NCBI GenBank assembly: GCA_023300235.1
Contig: JALZWN010000091.1
Location: 1-43,127, forward strand
From: Mariniblastus sp.
Lineage (GTDB): Bacteria > Planctomycetota > Planctomycetia > Pirellulales > Pirellulaceae
Length of the DNA stretch: 43,127 nt
Reading direction: 5' to 3'
Numbering within the stretch: the first letter of the stretch is position 1; every line of letters starts with the position of its first letter. Positions 7,465-17,700 of this stretch are shown one piece after another. The notes under the pieces are model-generated. The model searched no databases. It was not told the origin of the DNA and saw only the letters and a list, made by a program, of their open reading frames with translations. The translations under genes were made by a program, and so were the position numbers.

Positions 7465-9473
7465 TTTGCGATCTCCCGCGTTTTCAATGAGAAGTAGCCA
7501 AGTAATGTAAAGCCGAAGCTGAACACGAGCGTCAATGACAACGCAATTAGCAGCCTGCTGTTGGACACTGAATAGCCAGCCGACAGCTCGTTGGAAAAAT
7601 TAAACTTCGAAAAGTCGGGTGCCAAGAAGGACAAACCATACAACAGATAGCTGATCCCGAAGTCGGCGTTTTTGACGATCGTAATGAACGCGTTGGTGTC
7701 CAAATCACTCGTCATGTTTTGTTGCGTGACCACTCGAATCAAAGACTCGATAGGACCGCCGCCGATGTTGTTCGGGCTGGCGAGTTCTTGAACAAAGCTG
7801 GAAAAGAACCCAAGAACGATGATCACGATCGTGCCCAGCATCGTGATCGGGGCGCTTAGCGAAGTACTCAACGCGACTCCAATCGCTATCACGATGATCA
7901 TCTGGCACCAAATGCCGACGTAGCCTTTGAAAAAGTTCCAGGCGTACGGAGCGTCGCTAGGGCGGAAGTACACGTCCGGTTGGGCGACTCCCAAGTATTG
8001 GTTGTAGTCGCGGCACTTTAAGGTAAGTTTTAGTTGGCCGTTTTTGGCAAAGTCATCGAACAGGTCGTACTGTCCTTGTTCGACCAGCGTGCCGTCGGGA
8101 GCAAAGACTTTGCCAACTAGCTTACGGCTGATCGGCAGTGTTTGGATGGTGAACTCGTTGGTTTCAAAGTCCAACATGTCGGAAACGAAACGGTTGCCAG
8201 CCTCGTTATTGGGTACGCTTTCAAACTGGATTCCCGCGGTGACTCGTTTTTCAACGTCGTCTTTAAAAGAGCGAAATACCGCAATGTCCATTTCCAGCGG
8301 CAACACTTGTTCGCCGTCGTCGCCTTTTTGTAGGTTCGGAAAACGGGTTTCGTAAAAACTACTGAAGTTAAATTGAACCTTGGCCAACGAGGTTTCTTGC
8401 CGAGGATTGCCACCGCCGATGTAGCTGCGGCGTTTGTTTTCGTTGCCGACATTGATGCCTTTTGTCTTGGGCTCACCTTCGCGATCGTAGAACTGTAGCG
8501 AATCACTGTAGATCGGGTTTCGAGCTCGAAAGAAACCAACCGGCGGCCCAAGCGTGATTTTGGCTGACTCGCCCTGCCCTTCCACGAAAACGCGGTGCGT
8601 GTGGCCGGCAGTCGCCGAGCATACGATCATCTGATATTCGGTGGTGCCGTCGTCAAGGACTCGTTCGTTGACGATATTGCTGGTGTTGGAGGGTTGGGGA
8701 TCGGAGGGTTTGCGGATGTCCACCAAAACTTCTAGCCGATGCGAGTGGCCATTCTGGCGGTTGGTTTGGGCTTCGAGAATTGCGTTTTCGGAGATTCGCT
8801 TTTTGTCCAGTGAAGAAAACTCACCCGAAACCGGCACAAAAGCGGCCAGCGTTTGTGTCTGGCCAACGATCTGGTGGGTATGCTCGAGTCCGCGTGATAC
8901 GAAGATAAAACTCAACACCCCCATCAACGCCAGCAAAGCGGTGCTCAACAAACCAAATCCCAGCAGGCGACCGATCACAATCTCAGTCGCGCGGACTGGC
9001 TTGGTGACGATCGTGTAAATGGTTTTGTTTTTGATGTCGTCCGGCAAACTAAATGAACTGATCAACATGCCCATCATTAGGACCAGCAGCTGCGTTCCGA
9101 ACATCACGAAGTTAACGTAGATCCGGTCCGGTTTCTCGCTGTTGGAGTTCATGAACCAACCGCCGAACAGTAGCGTCAACGCAAAGATCGCGAACGTGGC
9201 CAGCACGACCTTGCGGCGTAACGCTTCTTTGACCGCCAGCATCCCGATCGCCCAAATGCGTCGCGGCGAGGACTTAAGAAAGTCTGGAACGGCTTGGCCG
9301 ACCACCTGGGCCAGTACATAGAAACCCTCAAAGGGCCCGTGCCGAAACGCCGCCACCAAAAAACCAAACACGACGCTAACGATGATTGCTGCGACCACCA
9401 CAATCAAAAATAATAGCGAATTGCTGGCAAGCCAGTCCGGGAATGAAGTTAGCGTTTGTGTATCAACGTTCAT
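7461..9473 (-). CDS. ABC-2 type permease with large extracytoplasmic insertion
   Basis: This 670-residue membrane subunit belongs with the adjacent ATPase. Membrane segments are visible near residues 18-44, 88-107, 122-145, 165-190, 522-545, 548-568 and 640-665, with a shorter hydrophobic stretch near 612-625. The segment LPDDIKNKTIYTIVTKPV after the third helix is typical of ABC-2 permeases of the gliding/NosY type. Between the fourth and fifth helices lies an insertion of about 300 residues, hydrophilic and rich in beta-like sequence, likely an extracytoplasmic domain. The start at ATG 9473 lies 124 bases after the ATPase stop. The end overlaps the next gene by four bases. The substrate is unknown, and export is more likely than import because no binding protein is present. 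Confidence 0.88.
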   Translation of the reverse strand: MNVDTQTLTSFPDWLASNSLLFLIVVVAAIIVSVVFGFLVAAFRHGPFEGFYVLAQVVGQAVPDFLKSSPRRIWAIGMLAVKEALRRKVVLATFAIFALTLLFGGWFMNSNSEKPDRIYVNFVMFGTQLLVLMMGMLISSFSLPDDIKNKTIYTIVTKPVRATEIVIGRLLGFGLLSTALLALMGVLSFIFVSRGLEHTHQIVGQTQTLAAFVPVSGEFSSLDKKRISENAILEAQTNRQNGHSHRLEVLVDIRKPSDPQPSNTSNIVNERVLDDGTTEYQMIVCSATAGHTHRVFVEGQGESAKITLGPPVGFFRARNPIYSDSLQFYDREGEPKTKGINVGNENKRRSYIGGGNPRQETSLAKVQFNFSSFYETRFPNLQKGDDGEQVLPLEMDIAVFRSFKDDVEKRVTAGIQFESVPNNEAGNRFVSDMLDFETNEFTIQTLPISRKLVGKVFAPDGTLVEQGQYDLFDDFAKNGQLKLTLKCRDYNQYLGVAQPDVYFRPSDAPYAWNFFKGYVGIWCQMIIVIAIGVALSTSLSAPITMLGTIVIIVLGFFSSFVQELASPNNIGGGPIESLIRVVTQQNMTSDLDTNAFITIVKNADFGISYLLYGLSFLAPDFSKFNFSNELSAGYSVSNSRLLIALSLTLVFSFGFTLLGYFSLKTREIAK

Positions 9474-9597
9474 AGTTGTCAGGAATACAGCCGAACTGGC
9501 AATGATTTAAAATGGCATGTCTTGGAAAGACCGGGAAGCGAAGCACTGGATCAGTTGGTTTGACTTCGTGCGGGCCGATCGTGAAAACTCGGTTCGC

Positions 9598-10569
9598 CTA
9601 CTTCGATTTGCTTTTTGATTTATCAGATACACCGGCCGAACGGATGCCGGGGCGATTTTGGCTGTCACGCACAATACCCAAGAACAAATCCTCGAGCGTG
9701 CTCTTTGGGTTTTCGATCGACAGCGTTTCACCGCCATGCTTGGCAATCACTTGGCGGATCTCCGCTTCGGCTTCAGGTGAAATACCTTTTGCCCGGACTT
9801 GAGTTTCCTCGGTCACCTTCAGCAAGTCATCAACGCGGCCAAGTTCTTTCAAATCGCCTTGGTACAAAATCGCGATTCGGTCGCAAACGTCTTGGACGTC
9901 GGCCAGCAAGTGACTGCACATGACGACGGTTTTGCCTTGATCGCGAAGCTTGATGATCATGTCCTTCATCTCGCGCGTACCCAGTGGGTCCAGGCCAGAG
10001 GTCGGTTCGTCCAGCAGCACCAAGTCTGGATCGTTAACCAAAGCAGACGCCAAGCCGATTCGGCGAGTCATCCCTTTGGAGTACTCTTTTAGTTGGCGAC
10101 GTTTGGCGTGTCCCAGTCCAACCTGTTCGATTAGCTCCGCGGCTCGTTCTTTACGACGTTTGGCCGGCATGTCGAACAAACGACCATAAAAGTCCAACGT
10201 CTCTTCGGCGGTCAGGTACTTATAAAGGTACGACTCTTCGGGCAGGTAACCGATGCGTTCGTTCTTGGTGACTTCGGTCGCTTCTTGACCAAACACCAAC
10301 GCTCGGCCTTTGGTGGGGAAGAGTAACCCTAGCAGCAGTTTGATGGTGGTTGACTTGCCAGAACCGTTGGGCCCCAGCAGACCAAAGATCTCGCCTTTGC
10401 GGATCTCGAGATCCAACGCGTTCAACGCACGGACTTTCGGCCGGCCCCAAAAGTCTTTGTAGATCTTGGTCAGATTTTGGGTCTCGATGACGATGTTTGG
10501 ATCGTAATCGGGGTTTGTTTGTTTTAGCTTGTCGCTGTCGGTTGGTTCGGTTTTTGTATCTGTCGCCAT
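9598..10569 (-). CDS. ABC transporter ATP-binding protein
   Basis: This 323-residue nucleotide-binding subunit energises the ABC-2 permease encoded downstream. The sequence shows Walker [10 protein letters not shown], a Q-loop region LPEES, the signature [12 protein letters not shown] (an SGGQ variant), Walker [16 protein letters not shown] and the switch His in CSHLLADV. The last 90 residues form the C-terminal extension common in DrrA/CcmA-like exporters. The start at ATG 10569 follows an AT-rich leader without a clear ribosome-binding site. The gene is first in a three-gene minus-strand operon and is preceded by a good sigma70-like promoter at 10721-10749. Confidence 0.93.
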   Translation of the reverse strand: MATDTKTEPTDSDKLKQTNPDYDPNIVIETQNLTKIYKDFWGRPKVRALNALDLEIRKGEIFGLLGPNGSGKSTTIKLLLGLLFPTKGRALVFGQEATEVTKNERIGYLPEESYLYKYLTAEETLDFYGRLFDMPAKRRKERAAELIEQVGLGHAKRRQLKEYSKGMTRRIGLASALVNDPDLVLLDEPTSGLDPLGTREMKDMIIKLRDQGKTVVMCSHLLADVQDVCDRIAILYQGDLKELGRVDDLLKVTEETQVRAKGISPEAEAEIRQVIAKHGGETLSIENPKSTLEDLFLGIVRDSQNRPGIRSAGVSDKSKSKSK

Positions 10570-11001
10570 GGTATTTAAATAAAGCTATGAATTGGCGTCG
10601 AGGGAGTTCCACTTAACTGTACGGTTCGTCCCAAAAATGGTTCGTCGAATTCGTCCAAACAGTGGCGAAGGCGGAATCGGCTGTTTTTAAGCACAACCGT
10701 TCCATTGACCTAATCCACCTATCATAGATGCCGGTAAATTGCTGTTCAACCGGAGGCCGAAGCTTGAGGCGGATAGTATCCGTTTAAAGCTTGATTATTC
10801 GGGTTAGCGGCTTTAACGAGCCCGGCGGCTTTGGCCGAACTTGCGGGCCGGCGCCGGGAAAAACCGTCTCTGGCCCCCTCGTACAAATCGTTGGGTTAAA
10901 TTAAGGTTCGAATAGTCGCGGTGCCCATCAAGAACGCTTTTTAAGCCCGTGGTAATCAGCTCTTCAACCATTTGATCCTGTCGCCAGCTGCGATTCAAAA
11001 C
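10570..11001. other. Divergent intergenic region between the ABC operon and folC
   Basis: These 432 bases separate two divergent genes. The minus-strand promoter at 10721-10749 is the clearest signal. A GC-rich block at about 10826-10860 can fold locally. A TTCGAAT string near 10905 resembles a tRNA T-loop, but no acceptor stem or anticodon arm surrounds it. No plus-strand promoter for folC stands out. Confidence 0.5.
10721..10749 (-). promoter_or_regulatory. Predicted sigma70-type promoter for the ABC operon
   Basis: On the minus strand, TTGAAC (10749-10744) is separated by exactly 17 bases from TATGAT (10726-10721). Both boxes match the consensus at five of six positions. The ATPase start codon lies about 150 bases downstream. 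It is a match to consensus only. Confidence 0.55.
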
Positions 11002-12471
11002 ATGGACCACTTTCTGTCCAAACTCTACTCGCGTATCAACTACGAATTAAAAATTCGAGTTGGGCCCAGGGATTTCAAGTTGTACAACATCCGCGCATTG
11101 TTGGCGCGAGTTGGCGATCCGCATCTTAGCTATCCGGTTATTCATGTTGCGGGGACAAAAGGCAAAGGGTCCGTCGCAACGATGTCGGCCAATATCGCAA
11201 CCGCCGGCGGCCGAAAAACCGGGCTGTTTACTTCGCCCCACCTGCAGCGCATCAATCAACGTATCGTGATTGATGGCGTACCGATTTCGGATCAGGACTT
11301 CGAAGCTGTCTTGAAACAGCTGGACCCGCAGATCGCCGCGATGGATGAGCTTTGCGAGAGGATTCGAGAAGCGAGGTCAATCGAGAGGCCCGATCAAGAA
11401 GCCAACTCCGACGATTGGTTATCGCCGGATCCTGAAACGGGTCTGCCTCTAACGGGAAAGCCGTTGACGTTTTTCGAAATCATAACGGCCGCGGCGATGT
11501 TGCATTTCGCCAACTGTCGATGCGACGCCGTCGTGCTCGAAGTGGGACTGGGGGGGCGTCTGGATTCGACCAACGTTTGCCAACCCGCCGTCAGCGTGAT
11601 CACCAACATCAGCCTAGATCATACGCGGCAGCTCGGTTCAACGATTGAAAAAATCGCATTTGAGAAAGCCGGAATCATTAAGCCTGGCGTGCCGGTGGTT
11701 TGTGGTTCCAGCGATCCGCTGGCTGTCGAAACCATCCAAAACATTGCGTCCCAACGCAACGCGGGTATGTTTTTGCTCGACCGAGATTTCTGCATGGAAG
11801 AAAGGCAACTGCCCGAGGACGGTGGTTGTGAATTTGACTGCAAAGGTGATTTTGTTTGTGAGGGAAAGAAGGTTGTGTTTGATCGGGCAGGATTACGTCT
11901 GTCGATGTTGGGGCATCATCAGCGAAGCAACGCATCGCTGGCCGTTGCCGCCATCGAAGTCTTGAACGCCAGCGGGGATTGGGGCATTGGCGAGGACGCG
12001 ATCTCCCAGGGGTTGCTGAATTCGCGGCTTGACGGCCGAACACAAGTGGTGGGGCGTAACCCAACGGTCGTATTAGACGTCGCGCACAACGTTGCTTCGG
12101 CCAACGTTCTGTTGGATACACTCAGTGCAGAACTGACGGGTTGGTCAAATGCGAATCAAAAGTCGTTGATTCTTGCGATCAGCAAAGATAAAGATTGCGA
12201 AGGGATCTTACGGGGGTTGATACCCGCCTTTAATCGGGTCTGGATTACGAAGTATCAGAACAACCCACGGGGGGTACCGGCCGATGAATTGGCCGAATTG
12301 GCAAACAAAGTTGCTCAGCAAGAGTCGCTGAACATCGAAATTGACGTCGCGCCAACGCCTGATTTGGCTTGGCAAGCGGCCACTGATTTGCTGGGTCCGT
12401 CTGACGTGCTGTGCTGTACAGGATCAGTGTTTTTGATCGCCGAGTTGATCGATTTGGCCAAAGCTCGATAG
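11002..12471 (+). CDS. folC: Bifunctional folylpolyglutamate synthase/dihydrofolate synthase
   Basis: This 489-residue ATP-dependent Mur-ligase-family enzyme attaches glutamate to dihydropteroate and to reduced folates in the cytoplasm. Family marks are SRINYE near the N terminus, the P-loop GTKGKGSVA, the segment GLFTSPHL, LEVGLGGRLDSTN, ITNISLDHT followed by the Lys-containing FEKAGIIKPGVPVV, and DVAHN in the C-terminal domain. A TTG at 10972 would add ten residues. ATG 11002 fits the usual start just before the SRINYE block. The product is somewhat longer than the roughly 430-residue norm because of a charged insertion near residues 115-150. A strong hairpin follows at 12492-12515. Confidence 0.93.
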   Translation: MDHFLSKLYSRINYELKIRVGPRDFKLYNIRALLARVGDPHLSYPVIHVAGTKGKGSVATMSANIATAGGRKTGLFTSPHLQRINQRIVIDGVPISDQDFEAVLKQLDPQIAAMDELCERIREARSIERPDQEANSDDWLSPDPETGLPLTGKPLTFFEIITAAAMLHFANCRCDAVVLEVGLGGRLDSTNVCQPAVSVITNISLDHTRQLGSTIEKIAFEKAGIIKPGVPVVCGSSDPLAVETIQNIASQRNAGMFLLDRDFCMEERQLPEDGGCEFDCKGDFVCEGKKVVFDRAGLRLSMLGHHQRSNASLAVAAIEVLNASGDWGIGEDAISQGLLNSRLDGRTQVVGRNPTVVLDVAHNVASANVLLDTLSAELTGWSNANQKSLILAISKDKDCEGILRGLIPAFNRVWITKYQNNPRGVPADELAELANKVAQQESLNIEIDVAPTPDLAWQAATDLLGPSDVLCCTGSVFLIAELIDLAKAR

Positions 12472-12491
12472 ACGCCAAGCCGCTCTGGCCT

Positions 12492-12515
12492 GCGGGCGAC
12501 GGTTCCGTCGCCTGC
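12492..12515 (+). terminator. Hairpin after folC
   Basis: The arms GCGGGCGACGG (12492-12502) and CCGTCGCCTGC (12505-12515) pair over 11 bp with one G-T pair, and the core GGCGACGG/CCGTCGCC is perfect. It lies 20 bases after the folC stop. There is no T run, so it may act as an mRNA 3' stabiliser or a factor-assisted terminator. Confidence 0.55.
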
Positions 12516-12642
12516 GGATATTTCCTAGTCCGAAACGACTTCGCAAAGGTCATAATCGCTAGCACCCGAAAAGATTAACGATTTGGTGGTGCGTTGGAGG
12601 GGTTAAAGTTTGCTTTTTCTGACGCTTGGTCAAGAATCCTGC

Positions 12643-13353
12643 ATGATCCAACTCACCCCGAAACAGGAAGAAATTAAGCTTCGCGAACAGCGGATCCTCG
12701 ATGTTGCGCGGTCGGTGCTGATTCAGCACGGGTACCACGGGCTGAGTATGGAACGGATTGCGGCGAAGGTCGAATACTCCAAGGGTACGATCTATAACCA
12801 CTTTGCCAACAAAGAAGAAATCATCGTAGCGTTAGCGATTGAAACCGTTGGTAGGCGGTTGGAAATGTTCAAGCAAGCCGCACAATTCAGAGGCGCGTCA
12901 CGTTTTCGGATGTTGGCGATTGGTCAAGCCGCTGAAAAGTTTGTTCGCGACTACGCTGATTTTTTTACGCTAGAGCAAATCCTGCAATTGCCGTCAGTAC
13001 GTCAGAAAATATCTCAGCAACGCCAACATGAAATCAACAGCATCGAAGTTCGTTGCATGGACATTGTGGCCGGCATTGTCCGTGATGCCGTCGCCGCCGA
13101 AGACTTGGTGCTGGGGCCGGACGTCACTCCAGAAAAACTTGTTTTCGGAATCTGGTCGCTTACCAGTGGCGGTTTTGCCATCGCCGCTCGATCGGGCACG
13201 TTGCCACATCTCGGGCTAGACAATCCATTTGAATTGGTACACCATCACACCGCCGCCTTGATGGACGGTTTTGGTTGGGCTCCCAAGTCGTCGGAGTACG
13301 ATTCGAACAAACTTAATCAGAAGATTCATTGCGAGGTACTGAGCAATGAATAA
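12643..13353 (+). CDS. TetR family transcriptional regulator
   Basis: This 236-residue DNA-binding protein is predicted to repress the efflux genes it overlaps. The N-terminal helix-turn-helix is clear: ILDVARSVLIQHGYHG, then LSMERIAAKV and the recognition helix SKGTIYNHFANKEE at about residues 44-57. The remaining 170 residues form the helical ligand-binding part. The frame opens at a TTG at 12610. I chose ATG 12643 because it places the HTH at the usual distance from the start. The stop at 13351-13353 overlaps the start of the adaptor gene by eight bases, so regulator and pump adaptor are co-translated. Autoregulation is likely by analogy with other TetR-RND loci, but I could not identify a clear operator palindrome. 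Confidence 0.9.
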   Translation: MIQLTPKQEEIKLREQRILDVARSVLIQHGYHGLSMERIAAKVEYSKGTIYNHFANKEEIIVALAIETVGRRLEMFKQAAQFRGASRFRMLAIGQAAEKFVRDYADFFTLEQILQLPSVRQKISQQRQHEINSIEVRCMDIVAGIVRDAVAAEDLVLGPDVTPEKLVFGIWSLTSGGFAIAARSGTLPHLGLDNPFELVHHHTAALMDGFGWAPKSSEYDSNKLNQKIHCEVLSNE

Positions 13354-14707
13354 TTCATCTGAAAACAAAAATTCAACGCCCCGTTTGGTTGGCTTTATCG
13401 TCGTTCTTGCGATCGGGGTTGCTGCCGCAGTGGCGTACCAGGGCGGTTGGTTCGCTGACGCCGGCGCCAATGACAACAACACTATCGATCTCGCGAACAG
13501 CCAAACCGTGCTTCCGGTAAACGCTCAGCGAATTTGCTTTGTTGACTCGATTGAACAAACTCGCAGTTACACCGGCACGGTTCGAGCCCGCCGTAGTAGC
13601 GAACTGGCGTTCGAGTCGGCCGGGAAAATCAATGAAGTCCTTGTCGAAGACGGTCAGCAGGTGGAAGCCGGACAAGTAATCGCAACGATGGGCACAGCGA
13701 CGTTGCAAGCCCAGCAGGCAGCCACGTTGGCTCAGCTTGAACAATCGAAGTTTCTGATGAACGAACTGGATGCCGGGCCACGGAAACAACAAATCGCGGC
13801 CTCGACTGCCGAAACCGCAGCCGCCAAATCCGAATACGACAACGCGAAGATTCGCGCCAAACGTCGACAAGAACTATACAAAAAGAACGCCATCTCGATT
13901 GAAGAATTCGACCAGTCAAAATCCGAACTGCGAACGGCAAAGGCACGTTGGCAAGCCACTGCAGAGCGATTGGCCGAACTTACCGCTGGTACTCGCGAGG
14001 AACGTCTGTCGGCCCAGCAAGCAGCGATAACGCAGTTGCAAGCTTCCGCCCAAGAAATCGAAGTCGCGATCAGTAAAAGCAATTTGATCGCTCCGTTCTC
14101 GGGCACGATTACCAGGCGATACTTGGACCCAGGCAGCATCGCGCAGCCGTCGAGTCCGGTTTGTAAGTTGGTCGAACAGAGCAAGCTGGAAGCTTGGGTT
14201 GGCCTGCCAGTGAACGTCGCCAGCGAAATTAAGATTGGTCAGCAGTATACCGTTCAGGTTTTAGACGCTTCGTACGACGTCACCGCGACTGCCAAAATCC
14301 AAGAACTCGATACGGCCACGCGCACACAAGCGGTCTTGTTTGAATTCACTCCTGAAGCCGCTCGAACGATCGTCCAAGGGCAGCTATGCCGAATCCAAAT
14401 CACAATAGAAGTCAAAACCGCCGGCTGTTGGGTTCCAAACTCGGCCATCACGCGTGGCGTTCGCGGGTTGTCATCGTTGATGACGCTGGTTGCTGATAAA
14501 GACCAGCCAGAACTTTTCCGAGTTTGCCGTTGCGATATCGAGATCCTCAAAACAGACTCCAATCGCATGCTCGTCAAAGGCACCATTTCCGACGACGACC
14601 TCGTCATTGCCAACGGGCTTCATCGCGTTGCCTGCGGTCAGCTGGTATCTTTGGCCGAAGCAACCAAAGCGGCCAACGCTGCCACGTCGAAAGCACCAAA
14701 CCAATAA
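13346..14707 (+). CDS. RND efflux periplasmic adaptor (HlyD/MFP family)
   Basis: This 453-residue adaptor links an inner-membrane RND pump to an outer-membrane channel. One N-terminal membrane anchor (about residues 13-32) is followed by the first barrel-sandwich half with SYTGTVRARRSSELAFESAGKI, a long Gln/Ala/Glu-rich helical hairpin (about 105-235, including KKNAISIEEFDQSKSEL), the second lipoyl half NLIAPFSGTITRRYLDPGS and beta-barrel and membrane-proximal parts. The ATG at 13346 lies inside the end of the TetR gene. The RND pump begins 62 bases downstream. There is no lipobox, so anchoring is by the transmembrane helix. Substrate cannot be predicted. Confidence 0.9.
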   Translation: MNNSSENKNSTPRLVGFIVVLAIGVAAAVAYQGGWFADAGANDNNTIDLANSQTVLPVNAQRICFVDSIEQTRSYTGTVRARRSSELAFESAGKINEVLVEDGQQVEAGQVIATMGTATLQAQQAATLAQLEQSKFLMNELDAGPRKQQIAASTAETAAAKSEYDNAKIRAKRRQELYKKNAISIEEFDQSKSELRTAKARWQATAERLAELTAGTREERLSAQQAAITQLQASAQEIEVAISKSNLIAPFSGTITRRYLDPGSIAQPSSPVCKLVEQSKLEAWVGLPVNVASEIKIGQQYTVQVLDASYDVTATAKIQELDTATRTQAVLFEFTPEAARTIVQGQLCRIQITIEVKTAGCWVPNSAITRGVRGLSSLMTLVADKDQPELFRVCRCDIEILKTDSNRMLVKGTISDDDLVIANGLHRVACGQLVSLAEATKAANAATSKAPNQ

Positions 14708-14769
14708 ACTTTTTTTGCCCCTTGCCTTCTCCTGCCCGACTTTCTTATCCAACCTTGCTGCCCGTCTAA

Positions 14770-17700
14770 ATGAATACGTTCCACTCCAACCCGAGATTGC
14801 TGTACCTGACGATCAGCTTGATCATCGTGAGTGGGCTATCGGCGTTCATGATCCTGCCGCGGATGGAAGACCCGCAGTTGTTGGAGCGGGGAGCCTTCGT
14901 GCATACATTATTTCCGGGCGCCGATCCGACGCTGGTCGAATCGCAAGTAACGGAAGTGCTTGAAGACGAACTGTCAGAGATTTCTGAGATCAAAGAGTTG
15001 CGATCCACATCGCGCGAGTCAATCTCGACGCTCGCGATTGAATTGCGAGACGAAGTCGTGGATGGTGACCGAGTCTGGTCCAAAATCCGCGACCGGCTAA
15101 GCGACGCCGAAGGAAAACTGCCGGCTGGCACGATCAAGCCGCGTTTTGAGCGAATGGAGTTCAAAGCGTTTGCGGCGCTGACCGCGTTGAGTTGGGGGCA
15201 GACAGGTGGCGACGTCAACTATGCCGTATTGAAACGCTGGGGCGAAGTGCTTGAAGATCGGATCAAGTCGGTTTCCGGCACCGAAAAAGTTGAGTTCTTT
15301 GGGCAACCAACCGAAGAGATTTTGGTCACGTTGAACTCCGAGCAAATTGCTGCTTTGGGCTTAAGCGTTGCTGAAGTGTCGCGACAAATCAACGCCGCCG
15401 ATCCTAAGGTTGCCGCCGGGCAGCTACGAGGTGCATCGGAAGAATTACTGATCGAAGTCGCTGGCGAATTTGATTCGGTACAACAAATCGAAAGCCTCCC
15501 CATCCGCTACCAAGGTGAAGGTGGGTTCGTGAGGTTGAGTGATATTGCGTTTGTTGAACGCACGGTGGCGAACCCGCCTGAAAGCATTGCGATTGCCGAT
15601 GGCAAGCGCGCGGTTGTCGTGGGGACGTTCATCCGTAGCAACTTGCGCATTGACCGTTGGGATGCTGACTTTCAAGCGGCTTTGGATTCGTTCGAAAATG
15701 AATTGCCGTCGGGGATCGTTTTGGATCGTTTGTTTACTCAAAACGATTACGTTGCGATCCGACTGACGGCTTTGATTAATAACTTGTTGCTGGGTGCAGC
15801 TGCTGTTTTTCTGGTGATCTTGGTTTTGATGGGCTGGCGCAGTGCGTTGGTGGTCAGTGTGGCGTTGCCTCTGGCGGCGTTGATGGTGTTGTTCGGCATG
15901 AGAGTCATGTCGATTCCGATCCATCAAATGTCAATCACCGGTTTGATCATTGCCTTGGGCCTGTTGATCGATAATGCCATCGTGATCGTCGAAGAAATGA
16001 CAATCAAAATCCGCAGCGGAAAGAGCCCCGGTGACGCAGTGACGGCCAGCGTCAAACACTTGGCGTTGCCGTTGTTTGGTTCCACCGTCACGACGGCGTT
16101 CGCGTTTGCTCCCATCGCGTTGATGCCGGGGCCTGCAGGTGAGTTCGTTGGAGCGATTGCGGTGAGCGTGATCATTGCGATTTTCAGCAGCCTGTTTTTG
16201 GCAATGACGGTCATCCCCGCGATCTCCGCCAGATTGATTTCACCAGCACAACAAGGGGCTCAACGGTCCGCTTGGAATGACGGTTTCCACAGTGAACGAC
16301 TGGCCGGTTGGTATCGTTCGAGTTTGACGTTCGTTTTTAAACGCCCGATCGTGGGTGTTATTTTGGGCGTCGTCTTGCCGGTGCTGGGCTTTTTGTCCGC
16401 AACTCAACTGAATGAACAGTTCTTTCCGCCGGCCGATCGAGACCAATTGCATATCGAAGTTGAACTTGGGCCAACCAGTTCCATCGCCAGCACGCTCGAG
16501 ACGACGACGCAGATCCGTGAGTTGTTGCTGCAGGATTCTGATGTGCGTCGAGTTGACTGGTTTGTGGGCGAAAGTGCACCGACGTTTTATTACAACTTGA
16601 TTCCAAGACGCGCGAGTGTTTCTCAGTATGCCCAAGCGATGGTGCAGCTAAATTCGTTTGATGGCCAGAAAGAAAAAATCCACGAATTGCAAGCCTTGCT
16701 AAACGCAAATTTTGCTCATGCTCGCGTGTTGGTGCGGCAACTTGAACAAGGCCCTCCCTTTGATGCCCCTGTGGAAGTTCGATTGTTTGGTCCAGACTTA
16801 GATCGTTTGCAAGCCCTTGGTGCAGAGGTTCGGCAAGTTTTGGTGGACACCCCAGGCGTGATTCACACCCGCGCTGAATTGGACGATACGCTGTTGAAGG
16901 TTTCTTTGGACGTGGACCGAGAAGTGGCGCAGGCTGCCGGTCTTAGTTTGACCGAGATTGCGACTCAGTTCAATGCCGCGACCGAAGGTGAAGTTGGCGG
17001 TAGTATCATTGAAGCCACCGAAGAATTGCCCGTTCGTGTAAGGCTGGACGACCGTCGACGAGCGAAGTTCACGAGTTTGGCTTCGCTGGATATCGTCAAC
17101 CCAAACGCCAGCGGATCGACGGGTATGTATCGTGGTGTTCCGGTGACCGCGTTGGGGACGTTCAAATCAAGTGCCGATTTCAGTGCGATTCAGCATCTGG
17201 ACGGGATGCGAATGAACGAAATTCAAGCGTTTACGCCTGCAGGTGTTTTGCCTTCGAAGGTGTTGTCCGCATTTGAAACGCGTTTGGCCGATAGCGATTT
17301 CGTTTTGCCGGTCGGGTACACGTTGAAGTTCGGTGGCGAGTCTGCCAAGCGAGACGAAGCGGTGGGTAATTTGATGGCCAATGTTGGGATTTTAGGCGTG
17401 ATGATGATCGCCACGTTGGTGTTGTCGTTTGGTTCGTTCCGGATGGGAGCGATCGTGGGCGTGGTTGGAATGCTTTCGATCGGCCTTGGCTTGGGAGCGT
17501 TGTGGGTTTTCGGTTTCCCGTTTGGTTTTACGGCCATTGTCGGGGCGATGGGACTGATGGGCGTCGCGATCAATGACTCCATCGTCGTGTTGGCCGCGTT
17601 GCAGGGAAGCCCAGAAGCGAGTTCGGGCGATCGTGAAGCGGTCGTCGAAACCGTCGCCGTTGCGACGCGTCATATCGTATCGACATCACTGACCACGATG

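Noticed and set aside
10700-10725. Plus-strand TTGACC/TATCAT pair as a folC promoter
   Set aside because: The boxes are only nine bases apart. The same bases form a better 17-base-spaced promoter on the minus strand.
10860-10930. GGTTCGAAT string resembling a tRNA T-loop
   Set aside because: No matching acceptor, D-arm or anticodon stem could be drawn around it on either strand.
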